In this document: positions 35,570 to 43,481 of the stretch, piece after piece
Layout: each line of letters begins with the position of its first letter
Numbering within the stretch: the stretch's first letter is position 1
From: Clostridia bacterium
Lineage (GTDB): Bacteria; Bacillota; Clostridia; Christensenellales; CAG-138
Reading direction: 5' to 3'
DNA: 64,000 nucleotides
NCBI GenBank assembly: GCA_017525875.1
Contig: JAFXSG010000001.1
Location: forward strand, 1 to 64,000
Program-made: the position numbers and the translations under genes
The notes under the pieces: generated by a model
What the model was told of the DNA's origin: nothing
The model's database searches: none
The model's input: only the letters and a program-made list of their open reading frames with translations

Positions 35570-37087
35570 ATGGAACAGAGATCAACAAGAAAAAGCTCGA
35601 TCCTGGCGGAGCGCGCCGCCGGCATACTGCTCCCCGTTTTTTCACTCCCGTCGCCGCACGGCATAGGCACGATGGGCAAGGCGGCGTATGAGTTTGCGGA
35701 CTTTCTCGCCGCTGCCGGCCAGAAGATCTGGCAGGTGCTGCCTCTCAGCCCCACGAGCTACGGCGATTCACCGTACGCCAGCTTCTCCGTTTTCGCGGGG
35801 AACCCGTATCTTATCGATCTCGATATGCTCGCAGAAGAGGGGCTGCTGACGGCAGAAGAAGTCGCCGCGTGCGATTTCGGTTCCGACCCGCGCCACGTGG
35901 ACTACGGCAGGCTCTATCAGGAGCGCCTGCCGCTGCTGCACAAGGCCTTCGAGCGCGACGATTATCTCGAACGGGCGGACTACAAGCGCTTCTCGGATGA
36001 AAACGACGACTGGCTGCCGGATTACGCGCTGTTCACGGCGCTCAAGTCGGAGTTTTCAGGCATGCCCTGGCTGGACTGGCCGGATAAAGGCGCGAGGGAC
36101 CGCAAGAGCAGCACTCTTTTGAAGTACAGGAAAAAGCTTTCAAAGGAGATCGCGTTCTGCGAATACGTGCAGTACCTGTTCTTCAAACAGTGGAAAAAAC
36201 TCAAGGCGTACTGCAATTCGCTCAATATCAGCATCGTAGGCGATATCCCGATCTACTGTGCGCTCGATTCCTCCGATGCGTGGAGCGACCACAAGCAGTT
36301 CATGCTCGGCGCGGACAGGAGGCCGACGCTCGTTGCCGGCGTACCGCCCGACGCATTCACCGAGGACGGCCAGCTGTGGGGCAACCCGCTCTATGACTGG
36401 GACTATATGAAAAAGGATGGCTACGGTTGGTGGATCCGCCGTTTCCGCTGTGCAAAACGCCTGTATGACGTCATCCGAATCGACCATTTCCGCGGTCTTG
36501 AAAGCTTCTGGGCGGTACCTGCGGGGGATACGACCGCGCGCAACGGCAGTTGGCTCCCGGGTCCCGGCATGAGCTTCATCAGCGCTGTCAAGAAGGCGAT
36601 CCCTAGGCTGTCGCTGATAGCGGAGGATCTTGGCTATATCACGCCGGAGGTCGCAAAGCTGCTCAAGGACTCCCGCTGCCCCGGCATGAAGGTGCTCGAG
36701 TTCGCGTTCCAGCCCGGCGCAAAGAGCGATTACTGCCCGTTCAGGATCGGGAAAAACTCCGTCTGCTATATCGGAACGCACGACAACAGCCCCGTGCTCC
36801 TTTGGCAGTACGAGATGGACCCGGGCGATATCGAGTTCGCGAAAAAGTACCTTGGCTATACTAAGAAAGAAGGCCTGCCGTACATGATGCTGCGCGGCGG
36901 TATGGAATGCAATGCAAACACCTTTATCGCTCAGATGCAGGATTATCTTGAGCTTGGCGAGGGCAGCAGGATCAATTCCCCCGGCACGAGCGAGGGCAAC
37001 TGGCAGTGGCGCATGCTTGAAGGCGAAGCGAGCACAAAGCTCGCCGCAAGGATACGCGATTTGACCGAGACGTACGGAAGGCTGTAA
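35570..37087 (+). CDS. malQ: 4-alpha-glucanotransferase (GH77)
   Basis: 505 aa, normal for bacterial amylomaltase. It transfers alpha-1,4-glucan segments during glycogen or maltodextrin use. Landmarks are RAAGILLPVFSLPSPHGIGTMG, WQVLPLSPTSYGDSPYAS, the nucleophile Asp near 305 in IRIDHFRGLESFWAVP, the acid/base Glu near 351 in IAEDLGYITPEV, and GTHDN. It is translated directly after gyrB, an unusual neighbour; no other glycogen genes are seen. An intrinsic terminator lies inside the end of the convergent gene. Confidence 0.95.
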   Translation: MEQRSTRKSSILAERAAGILLPVFSLPSPHGIGTMGKAAYEFADFLAAAGQKIWQVLPLSPTSYGDSPYASFSVFAGNPYLIDLDMLAEEGLLTAEEVAACDFGSDPRHVDYGRLYQERLPLLHKAFERDDYLERADYKRFSDENDDWLPDYALFTALKSEFSGMPWLDWPDKGARDRKSSTLLKYRKKLSKEIAFCEYVQYLFFKQWKKLKAYCNSLNISIVGDIPIYCALDSSDAWSDHKQFMLGADRRPTLVAGVPPDAFTEDGQLWGNPLYDWDYMKKDGYGWWIRRFRCAKRLYDVIRIDHFRGLESFWAVPAGDTTARNGSWLPGPGMSFISAVKKAIPRLSLIAEDLGYITPEVAKLLKDSRCPGMKVLEFAFQPGAKSDYCPFRIGKNSVCYIGTHDNSPVLLWQYEMDPGDIEFAKKYLGYTKKEGLPYMMLRGGMECNANTFIAQMQDYLELGEGSRINSPGTSEGNWQWRMLEGEASTKLAARIRDLTETYGRL

Positions 37088-37096
37088 ACCGAAAAT

Positions 37097-38473
37097 TCAA
37101 TCGCCCCGTCTGTAAAAAGCAGGCGGGGTCTTTCTTTGCCCTTCCATCGCCGAATAGTCCCTAGCTTCCCGCACAACGACGCCGGAAAGAAGCAGCACTG
37201 CAAGCATGTTCGGGCAGGCCATCAGGTAGTTCAGGCATTCCCCGAGCCGCCATACGGCGTCCGTGCGCACGAACACGCCGACCGCGCATAGCGCCGTTGT
37301 GACCGCGCAGACCGCCGGTGCGGTGCGTTCGCCGAAAAGATACCGTGCGCAGCTCAGCCCGTAGAACGACCAGCCGAGGATGGAAGTGTATGCAAAAAGA
37401 AACAGCGACGCCGCGAGGAAAACGCCCGCGGCTTTTGCTCCGAGCAGAGCGGAGAACGCCGCGTGCGCGATTGCCATGCCGCTGCCCTCGAGCGGAACGC
37501 CCGACGACAGCACCGTGAGCGCCGTCAGCGTGCACATCACCAGCGTGTCGGTGAACACTTCAAAAATGCCGAAGAGCCCCTGCCTGACAGGGTCGTCCGT
37601 GTCCGCGCATGCATGCGCCATCGGTGCGGAGCCCACGCCCGCTTCATTGGAGTAAACGCCCCTTGCGGTTCCGACGCGCATCGCGGCGAGCATCGCTCCG
37701 CCCGCAAACCCGCCCGCAGCCGGCCGAAGCCCGAACGCAGAGCCGATGACAGCCCGCAGCGCGGGCAGTATGCCGCTCCGGAACCGAATTAGCGCGGCAG
37801 CGCAGCAGCCGATATAGAGCACCGCCATGAACGGCACGACGCGGCTGCTGATCCGACCGATGCGCTTTGCCCCGCCCATTAGCGCCGCGCCGACCAGCAG
37901 CGCGATCAGGCCGCCGGAAAAGAGCTTTGCCGCCGTTCCGCCTGCTTTCGGGAGGAAGACCGCAAACAGTGCCCCGATGCTCTCGCCGACGGTGTTCGCC
38001 TGCACGAGCGGTGTGGAAACAGTGCTGCACAGCAGCGCGAACGCGGCAAAAAGCATTGCAGGCCATTTGGAAAACCGGCCGTTACCGAGTCCCTTTTCGA
38101 TATAGAGCATCGGCCCGCCGATCCATTTTCCCCCGCGCTTTTCCCTGAAGCGCAGCGCAAGCACGATCTCCGAGAACTTCACCGCCATACCGATAAGTCC
38201 GGCGATCCACATCCAGAACACCGCCCCCGGTCCTCCCAGCGCGATCGCTCCGGCTGTTCCTGCGATGTTCGCAGTTCCGACGGAGCCTCCGAGTGCGGAC
38301 GCCATTGCCTCAAACGGCGTAAGCCCGCCGCCTTTTTGAGCGCTTTTGCCGGGGAAAAGCACGGCCTTGAGCGATCTGCCGAGATGCGTGAACTGGAACC
38401 CGCACAGACGGACGGTCATAAACAGCCCGGAGGCGAGCATCAGTACCGCAAAAACCGAAGAAAAAGCATCCAT
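37097..38473 (-). CDS. Sodium:alanine symporter family (AGCS) transporter
   Basis: 458 aa with about 10-11 membrane helices. AGCS landmarks are GLTPFEAMASALGGSVGTANIAGTAGAIALGGPGAVFWMW (in order from residue 48), ANTVGESIGALF, YSNEAGVGSAPMAHACADTDDPVRQGLFGIFEVFTDTLVMC and ILGWSFYGLSCARYLFG. The family takes up alanine or glycine with Na+, which fits a cell that exports Na+ through the decarboxylase at 508-3990. The SD before ATG 38473 is poor; AGGAAG lies about 20 bases upstream. The 3' end overlaps the malQ terminator. Confidence 0.92.
   Translation of the reverse strand: MDAFSSVFAVLMLASGLFMTVRLCGFQFTHLGRSLKAVLFPGKSAQKGGGLTPFEAMASALGGSVGTANIAGTAGAIALGGPGAVFWMWIAGLIGMAVKFSEIVLALRFREKRGGKWIGGPMLYIEKGLGNGRFSKWPAMLFAAFALLCSTVSTPLVQANTVGESIGALFAVFLPKAGGTAAKLFSGGLIALLVGAALMGGAKRIGRISSRVVPFMAVLYIGCCAAALIRFRSGILPALRAVIGSAFGLRPAAGGFAGGAMLAAMRVGTARGVYSNEAGVGSAPMAHACADTDDPVRQGLFGIFEVFTDTLVMCTLTALTVLSSGVPLEGSGMAIAHAAFSALLGAKAAGVFLAASLFLFAYTSILGWSFYGLSCARYLFGERTAPAVCAVTTALCAVGVFVRTDAVWRLGECLNYLMACPNMLAVLLLSGVVVREARDYSAMEGQRKTPPAFYRRGD
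37104..37136 (+). terminator. Terminator after malQ
   Basis: CCCCGTCTG (37104-37112) pairs with CAGGCGGGG (37120-37128) through one wobble, then TCTTTCTTT. It overlaps the 3' coding end of the convergent symporter gene. Confidence 0.75.
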
Positions 38474-38531
38474 GGGGAAGGATATGTGCTTCCTGTGAGA
38501 AATAAAACACGATAAAACCGAAAATCAGTGC

Positions 38532-38560
38532 TTGACAAAACCAATCCCGAGTGCTAAAAT
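38532..38560 (+). promoter_or_regulatory. Promoter of leuS
   Basis: TTGACA (38532-38537), 17-bp spacer, TAAAAT (38555-38560) with an extended -10 TG at 38552-38553. It is one of the strongest-looking promoters in the window. Confidence 0.88.
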
Positions 38561-38569
38561 CCCAATTTA

Positions 38570-38842
38570 TAAAGGCTGTGAAGCGGACAATGCTTCCATG
38601 GTTTCCGGCATAGCGAGCCGCGCAGGGTGTAAGGCGGCATGGAAACGGAAGAAACTCACCGCGGAGCCGCTGCAGTGAAACGGTATCGAACCGGTCAGCT
38701 GCGGCCGCATGACTGCGTTAAAGGTCTCAAGTGGTCGTTCCGCGGCTGTGAGCGGAGCGGCAACCGGAGTGGTACCGCGCGGGTACAGTCGATTTTCCTG
38801 CGTCTCCGGAAACGGGCAGCCGTTTCCGGAGCGTTTTTTATT
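38570..38842 (+). promoter_or_regulatory. T-box riboswitch of leuS
   Basis: The leader between promoter and leuS carries the T-box sequence GGAGTGGTACCGCG (38766-38779). A terminator follows: CTCCGGAAACGG (38804-38815) and CCGTTTCCGGAG (38820-38831), then TTTTTT. In stem I, GAAA precedes CTC (38655-38657) followed by A, the expected Leu specifier codon. Uncharged leucyl-tRNA should stabilise the antiterminator and allow leuS transcription. The leader fills the 397-base gap between the symporter and leuS; the stem I boundaries are approximate. Confidence 0.9.
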
Positions 38843-38870
38843 CCGCACAAAACCGAAAGGAGTCATCATA

Positions 38871-41282
38871 ATGAGCGAACACTATGTCCATCTGCCGATC
38901 GAAGAAAAATGGCAGAAGATCTGGGACGACGCGCATTGCTTTGAGGCAAAGGACGATTACACCATGCCCAAATACTATGCGCTGATCGAGTTCCCGTTCC
39001 CCAGCGGCGCCGGCCTGCACGTCGGCCATCCGAGGAGCAACACGGCGCTCGATATCATCAGCCGCAAACGCAGGATGGAGGGCTATAACGTCCTCTTCCC
39101 GATCGGGTACGACAGCTTCGGCCTTCCCACCGAAAACTACGCGATCCGCACGGGCATCCACCCAGCAAAGGTCACGGAGCATAATATGCAGGTCTTCCAC
39201 AAGCAGCTCAAAATGCTCGGTTTCTCCTTCGATTATTCGAGAGAGATCTATACCTCCGATCCCGAGTATTACCGCTGGACGCAGTGGATCTTCCTGAAAC
39301 TGTTTGAAAAAGGCCTCGCGTACAAAGCGGAGCTGCCGATCAACTTCTGCACCGGCTGCAAGGTGGGCCTTGCGAATGAAGAGGTCGTGGACGGCTGCTG
39401 CGAGCGCTGCGGGTCGCCCGTCGTGCGCATCGTGCGCAGCCAGTGGATGCTGAAGATCACCGAGTATGCCGACCGTCTGATCGACGATCTCGATACCGTC
39501 GATTTCATCGACCGCGTCAAGACCTCCCAGAAAAACTGGATCGGCCGCAGCACCGGCGCGGAGGTCACCTTTAAGATCGAGGGCTGGCCCGAGGGCCTGC
39601 GCATCTATACCACCCGTCCTGACACTCTGTTCGGCGCGACCTATATGGTCATCGCGCCCGAGCATCCGCTCGTTGAGGCGATGGCGGACAGGATCAAAAA
39701 TATCGACGCAGTGCGCGACTACCGCGCCAAGGCCGCGAGAAAGAGCGATTTCGAGCGCAGCGAGCTTGCAAAGGACAAAACCGGCGTCATGCTCGAGGGC
39801 GTTACCGCGATCAACCCGGCCAACGGCAAACCCATCCCCATCTGGATCAGCGACTACGTCCTGATGGGCTACGGTACCGGCGCGATCATGGCCGTTCCCG
39901 CGCACGATACGAGGGACTATGAATTCGCCAAGACCATGGGCATGCCCATCGTGGAAGTCGTCGCCGGCGGCGATATCGAAAAAGAGGCGTTCACCGACTG
40001 CGAGACCGGCGTGCTGGTCAATTCCGGCTTCCTGAACGGGATGCAGGTCGAGGACGCGAAAAAGGCGATGATCGAGTGGCTCGAAAAAGAGGGCATCGGT
40101 CAGAAGAAGACCAACTTCAAGCTGCGTGACTGGCTGTTCAGCCGCCAGAGGTACTGGGGCGAGCCCATCCCGCTGGTCTACTGCGAGCACTGCGGCTGGG
40201 TCCCGATCCCGGAGGATCAGCTGCCCCTGAGGCTGCCGGATATCGAGGATTTCCGCCCGGCGGACGACGGCTCCTCCGCTCTTGCCCGCGCGACCGACTG
40301 GATCCACACCACCTGCCCCAAGTGCGGCGGTCCCGCCGAGCGCGAGATAGACACCATGCCCAACTGGGCCGGTTCGAGCTGGTACTATATGCGCTACTGC
40401 GATCCGCATAACGACAAGTGTCTGGCGGACCGCAAGAAGCTCGATTACTGGCTGCCCGTCGACTGGTACAACGGCGGCATGGAGCACACCACGCTGCACC
40501 TGCTTTACAGCCGCTTCTGGCATAAATTCCTCTATGATATCGGCGTCGTCGGCTGCCCGGAGCCCTACATGAAACGCACCAGCCACGGCATGATCCTCGC
40601 GGAGGACGGCCGCAAGATGAGCAAATCCTTCGGCAACGTCATCAATCCGGACGATCTCGTGAGGGAATACGGCGCCGACACCGTCCGTGCGTATGAAATG
40701 TTCATCGGCGCGTTCGATCAGACCATCCCATGGAGCACCGCCGGCGTGAAGGGCTGCCGCCGCTTCCTCGAAAGGGTGTGGCGCCTGCAGGATATGCTGA
40801 ATGACGGGCAGGGCGTCCGCAAGGAAATGGCCGCTTCGGTCCACGGCTGCATCAAGAAGGTCGGCGAGGACTACGAGCGCATGAAGTTCAACACCGCGAT
40901 CGCCGCGATGATGAGCCTTGTCAACGATTTCTATCAGAACGGCAGCGTCACGAAGGATGAGCTGAGAACGCTGCTGATCCTGATGAACCCCGTCTGCCCG
41001 CATATCACGGAGGAAATGAACGAGCTCATCGGCTTCACAACCCCGATCTATGCCTCGAAGTGGCCTCAGTACGACGAATCCGCTCTCGTGAAGGACGAGA
41101 TCGAGGTCGCCGTTCAGGTCAACGGCAAGATCCGCGCCAAGATGATGCTGCCCGTTGGAATGGAGCAGGACGCCGTGCGTGAGCTCGTGCTCGATAACCC
41201 GGAGGTCAAGCCCTGGATCGAGGGCAAGACCGTGATAAAGTTCATCGCGATCCGCAACATCGTAAACGTGGTCGTGAAGTAA
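38871..41282 (+). CDS. leuS: Leucyl-tRNA synthetase
   Basis: 803 aa. A class I synthetase charging tRNA-Leu. The HIGH motif is HVGH (50-53), the KMSKS motif is KMSKS (about 582-586, MSKSFGN). The editing (CP1) domain includes IYTTRPDTLFGATYMVIAPEH, and the zinc-binding segment CTGCKVGLANEEVVDGCCERCG lies before it. ATG 38871 has AAAGGAG eleven bases upstream; the open frame further upstream is T-box leader. The gene stands alone and ends at the terminator at 41367. Confidence 0.97.
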   Translation: MSEHYVHLPIEEKWQKIWDDAHCFEAKDDYTMPKYYALIEFPFPSGAGLHVGHPRSNTALDIISRKRRMEGYNVLFPIGYDSFGLPTENYAIRTGIHPAKVTEHNMQVFHKQLKMLGFSFDYSREIYTSDPEYYRWTQWIFLKLFEKGLAYKAELPINFCTGCKVGLANEEVVDGCCERCGSPVVRIVRSQWMLKITEYADRLIDDLDTVDFIDRVKTSQKNWIGRSTGAEVTFKIEGWPEGLRIYTTRPDTLFGATYMVIAPEHPLVEAMADRIKNIDAVRDYRAKAARKSDFERSELAKDKTGVMLEGVTAINPANGKPIPIWISDYVLMGYGTGAIMAVPAHDTRDYEFAKTMGMPIVEVVAGGDIEKEAFTDCETGVLVNSGFLNGMQVEDAKKAMIEWLEKEGIGQKKTNFKLRDWLFSRQRYWGEPIPLVYCEHCGWVPIPEDQLPLRLPDIEDFRPADDGSSALARATDWIHTTCPKCGGPAEREIDTMPNWAGSSWYYMRYCDPHNDKCLADRKKLDYWLPVDWYNGGMEHTTLHLLYSRFWHKFLYDIGVVGCPEPYMKRTSHGMILAEDGRKMSKSFGNVINPDDLVREYGADTVRAYEMFIGAFDQTIPWSTAGVKGCRRFLERVWRLQDMLNDGQGVRKEMAASVHGCIKKVGEDYERMKFNTAIAAMMSLVNDFYQNGSVTKDELRTLLILMNPVCPHITEEMNELIGFTTPIYASKWPQYDESALVKDEIEVAVQVNGKIRAKMMLPVGMEQDAVRELVLDNPEVKPWIEGKTVIKFIAIRNIVNVVVK

Positions 41283-41366
41283 GCAAGCCGAAACGGCTGC
41301 GCCGCGCTGTGGGGAGGGGCGCCTCCCGCGGAAAACGCGGCGCGCTCGGAAAATGTGCATGATAAA

Positions 41367-41400
41367 AGCCGGGAGCTTCTTGCTCCCGGCTCCGTTTTTA
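41367..41400 (+). terminator. Terminator after leuS
   Basis: AGCCGGGAGC (41367-41376) and GCTCCCGGCT (41382-41391) with a five-base loop, then CCGTTTTTA. Confidence 0.87.
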
Positions 41401-41427
41401 TCGGTTCATGCCTTCGGCGCCCGATCA

Positions 41428-41511
41428 ATCGGGCAGCTCGTAATCACGCGGTTCGCCGATGCTGCTGTAAAAATGCAGCCCGCCGTCCGCCAGGGAAAGT
41501 TGCGGATGCAT
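41428..41511 (-). CDS. Possible 27-aa ORF at the end of the accessory operon
   Basis: ATG 41511 lies two bases after the stop of the 177-aa gene and gives 27 codons ending in EPRDYELPD. The composition is protein-like. The stop codon falls in the loop of a 7-bp hairpin (GCCCGAT/ATCGGGC). No clear SD is present apart from possible coupling to the previous stop. It may be a real short peptide, a remnant of a longer gene, or chance. Confidence 0.3.
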
Positions 41512-41513
41512 GA

Positions 41514-42047
41514 TCATAGCACTGCAGCAAGTATCGCGTTCGCAAGATCAATGTTTGGAATGAACATCGCGCGGACATAGGGAAACCGCTCGTTTATGAA
41601 GCAGTACTGCTTCTCGTTCCGGGTGAAATAGGCGTTCCCGGGATAGCCCTTAGTCGATTTGAGCTCGCAAAGCGTCATTCGGACGGCGGCACCGTTATCC
41701 GCGCGTTTGAACTTGAGCGTTTCGAGCCTTTCGATATCGCTCTCCTTAACGAAATTGGGCGCCTTGTCGAGGCCCGTGAGAGCGCCGCTGCCGGTGAACG
41801 CGAAGGGAACGTCCCTCTTTTCGGTCCCTGAAGTAACGGTAATGCTGTCCGAGCACATCACGTTGTCGTAGATCGCAAGGTTCTTTTCGGTACGTGTGTT
41901 CCAAAGCATCCAGCAGAGGAATATGGACACCGCCACGAAACAGATGATGGGCAGCACGGACTTGCGCTTATTCTTCGTGACTATTAATATCACTATGAAT
42001 ACGGCCGCAAGCAAGCCCGCTGCAATAAATGCGTCGTAAAAATGCAT
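41514..42047 (-). CDS. Two-TM membrane protein of unknown function
   Basis: 177 aa. Two N-terminal hydrophobic helices (about residues 4-24 and 31-50) are separated by a short basic turn (TKNKRKS). An extracytoplasmic domain of about 125 residues follows, with charged segments and YPGNAYFTRNEKQYCFINE. No family was recognised. AGGAGG lies before ATG 42047, 12 bases after the 303-aa gene stop, so it is the last clear gene of the minus-strand operon starting at 43266. Base composition is closer to the chromosome than that of the preceding gene. An accessory or immunity-like role for its secreted neighbour is speculation. Confidence 0.7.
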   Translation of the reverse strand: MHFYDAFIAAGLLAAVFIVILIVTKNKRKSVLPIICFVAVSIFLCWMLWNTRTEKNLAIYDNVMCSDSITVTSGTEKRDVPFAFTGSGALTGLDKAPNFVKESDIERLETLKFKRADNGAAVRMTLCELKSTKGYPGNAYFTRNEKQYCFINERFPYVRAMFIPNIDLANAILAAVL

Positions 42048-42059
42048 ATGTACCTCCTA

Positions 42060-42971
42060 TCAATATGGCGGGATATACCCATCTCGATGGTTACAGTATG
42101 CTATGTAGGCGATGTAGTTGTCATTGTTGTAATACTGATCACATACACCGGAGTCATAGCTGAGTGTTGCTCCGATGTCACCAAGCGTGGCTAACCAAGT
42201 TAGGTTCTCCCAAGAATTATTGTAAACTACATTGGAAATATAAGCATTTTTAATATAATGCGCAATAACATTATAGCGCTTAAACTTTACCGTTTGTACT
42301 AATTCATACAATCCATTCAATGCTAAAGCAAAGCTTGCTATTGCAAGTGCATCGCCACTTGATAATCCAAGCACGGCACATACGACAGATAATACGGTAT
42401 TAATCACCATGGTTGTACAGCTAGAATAATTGTAATCATAAGATAACGAATCACGCAAAACCACTGAAATACCACTCACTACTATTACTCTGGTATTATG
42501 GTCAGTGTATTCATTGGGCATGCCGCCGGAGACCATTGCATTATGTATTTTGTTGTAGTCAGCAGTTGGAATTGATTTGGGATTGCTGATTGAAGACTCG
42601 AAAATTACACTGCGTACTGGTACCTTTGCAAATTCTTGAGCACTTAATTCATTGGCAAACGTTTTTATGCTGTCAGTATCTATGCGTTCGCATGTTACAC
42701 CAGATGTATAGGTGAAACTATCAGAACCAATATAATACTTAGCAAAATCAAAGGTGTGAGTTTGAGCATTATAAGTTGCGCATATGCGAAGGACATCATT
42801 TGAATAGTAGTATACTACTGTGTTCTCAAAAATGCTTATGTCCTCAACAACTGTATTGGGATCCATATAGGAGCAATCCCTTCCTCTCAAATCCTTTACA
42901 TCGGCAAACGAGGGGGCTGAGGTCAGCAGCAAGAGAAGCATCGAAATAATAACACAAATAATCTTTTTCAT
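42060..42971 (-). CDS. AT-rich gene for a secreted protein of unknown function
   Basis: 303 aa. A clear signal peptide (MKKIICVIISMLLLLLTSAPSFA, cleavage near residue 23, given here in outline) precedes a soluble part. A long hydrophobic segment rich in Ala, Leu and Ser (about 187-222, SVVCAVLGLSSGDALAIASF) is followed by a Tyr/Asn-rich C-terminus with YDSGVCDQYYNNDNYIAYIAY. Six or more cysteines are present. The internal hydrophobic stretch in a secreted protein recalls membrane-active or pore-forming proteins, but no family was recognised. Codon and base use are clearly more AT-rich than in all flanking genes, suggesting recent acquisition. AAGGAGG lies seven bases before ATG 42971. Confidence 0.75.
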   Translation of the reverse strand: MKKIICVIISMLLLLLTSAPSFADVKDLRGRDCSYMDPNTVVEDISIFENTVVYYYSNDVLRICATYNAQTHTFDFAKYYIGSDSFTYTSGVTCERIDTDSIKTFANELSAQEFAKVPVRSVIFESSISNPKSIPTADYNKIHNAMVSGGMPNEYTDHNTRVIVVSGISVVLRDSLSYDYNYSSCTTMVINTVLSVVCAVLGLSSGDALAIASFALALNGLYELVQTVKFKRYNVIAHYIKNAYISNVVYNNSWENLTWLATLGDIGATLSYDSGVCDQYYNNDNYIAYIAYCNHRDGYIPPY

Positions 42972-42991
42972 ATATACCTCCTTCTGTTATT

Positions 42992-43210
42992 TCAGAAGCT
43001 CAATTTTGAACGTTTTCTTATAGATCTGTTATGCAAGCAGTGCAGAAGCAAATCAAACCAAACGACCAAAGCCATAAGATACAGCAGAACATCGGTTGTG
43101 TATATACTTGTCCATCTCCGACATATTGCCATAAACAATTGATAGTGTAATTTTCTCGATTGAATCACGTAACACGTGATCACTGTAACACAACATAATA
43201 TTGTCGTCAA
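42992..43210 (-). CDS. Small two-TM protein, translationally coupled
   Basis: 72 aa from TTG 43210. Two hydrophobic segments (about 3-16 and 43-58) are separated by a basic linker, ending in a strongly basic tail (NRSIRKRSKLSF). Its TTG overlaps the TGA of the preceding 19-aa ORF (TTGA), and its stop lies just before the SD of the 303-aa gene, so the three are arranged as one tight operon. AT-rich like its neighbour. No family was recognised. A competing frame (+1) over 43010-43205 also has a protein-like composition but has no start codon. Confidence 0.45.
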   Translation of the reverse strand: MTTILCCVTVITCYVIQSRKLHYQLFMAICRRWTSIYTTDVLLYLMALVVWFDLLLHCLHNRSIRKRSKLSF

Positions 43211-43266
43211 GCTCGCTCCAAGACGTCCACTTCTTCGTTCCTACCGGAACGGACTATGACGCGCAT
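43207..43266 (-). CDS. 19-aa leader peptide ORF
   Basis: ATG 43266 has the strongest SD of the region, GGAGGAGGG (43281-43273), six bases upstream. The 19 codons (MRVIVRSGRNEEVDVLERA) end in TGA 43209-43207, which overlaps the TTG start of the 72-aa gene. It lies directly behind the conserved promoter block. It may be a coupling leader that delivers ribosomes to a weak TTG start, or a functional small peptide. Confidence 0.5.
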   Translation of the reverse strand: MRVIVRSGRNEEVDVLERA

Positions 43267-43282
43267 TCTTTTCCCTCCTCCT

Positions 43283-43340
43283 ACTATATAAACAATCGAA
43301 ACACCGTTTGGGGGACAGCCGTTCTGAAAATATATTATTT
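43283..43340 (-). promoter_or_regulatory. Conserved promoter block, copy 1 (minus-strand operon)
   Basis: Read on the minus strand: AAATAATATATTTT (43340-43327), nine bases, TGTCCCC (43317-43311), twelve bases, CGATTGTT, then TATAGT (43288-43283). It lies 17 bases before the 19-aa ORF. The same blocks in the same order and orientation precede the 145-aa secreted protein gene and the ECF sigma gene. If TATAGT were the -10, the start would fall in the SD, so CGATTG may act as the -10. Confidence 0.8.
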
Positions 43341-43372
43341 TTTACGCCTATTGCGAGCATAAAGTCTGCTGC

Positions 43373-43429
43373 AAATAATATATTTTGATTTTCTTGTCCC
43401 CCTTTTGGATTCTCGTTTGTTAATATTAT
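43373..43429 (+). promoter_or_regulatory. Conserved promoter block, copy 2 (145-aa secreted protein)
   Basis: AAATAATATATTTT (43373-43386), eight bases, TGTCCCC (43395-43401), then CTTTTGGATTCT, CGTTTGTTAATATTAT. It is nearly identical to the copy before the ECF sigma gene. It is divergent from copy 1, the two AT-rich boxes being 32 bases apart. Confidence 0.82.
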
Positions 43430-43433
43430 ATGG

Positions 43434-43445
43434 TCGATATATCGA
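43434..43445. promoter_or_regulatory. Perfect 12-bp palindrome in the leader of the 145-aa gene
   Basis: TCGATATATCGA lies just after the promoter block and 36 bases before the gene start. It could be a binding site for a dimeric repressor, but there is no second copy near the other two promoters. Confidence 0.35.
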
Positions 43446-43481
43446 TGCGCGCGATAAATCCTTATCGGCCGGAGGTAACAA

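Noticed and set aside
38838-41360. 840-codon open frame antisense to leuS
   Set aside because: Same codon-bias shadow; leuS has complete synthetase motifs and a T-box leader.
41353-41580. 75-codon plus-strand ORF after leuS
   Set aside because: Begins inside the leuS terminator, no SD, overlaps the convergent 177-aa gene.
43010-43205. Minus-strand frame overlapping the 72-aa gene, protein-like but without start
   Set aside because: A stop lies directly upstream and there is no start codon near the SD; the 72-aa frame fits the operon spacing better. Kept as an alternative in the findings.
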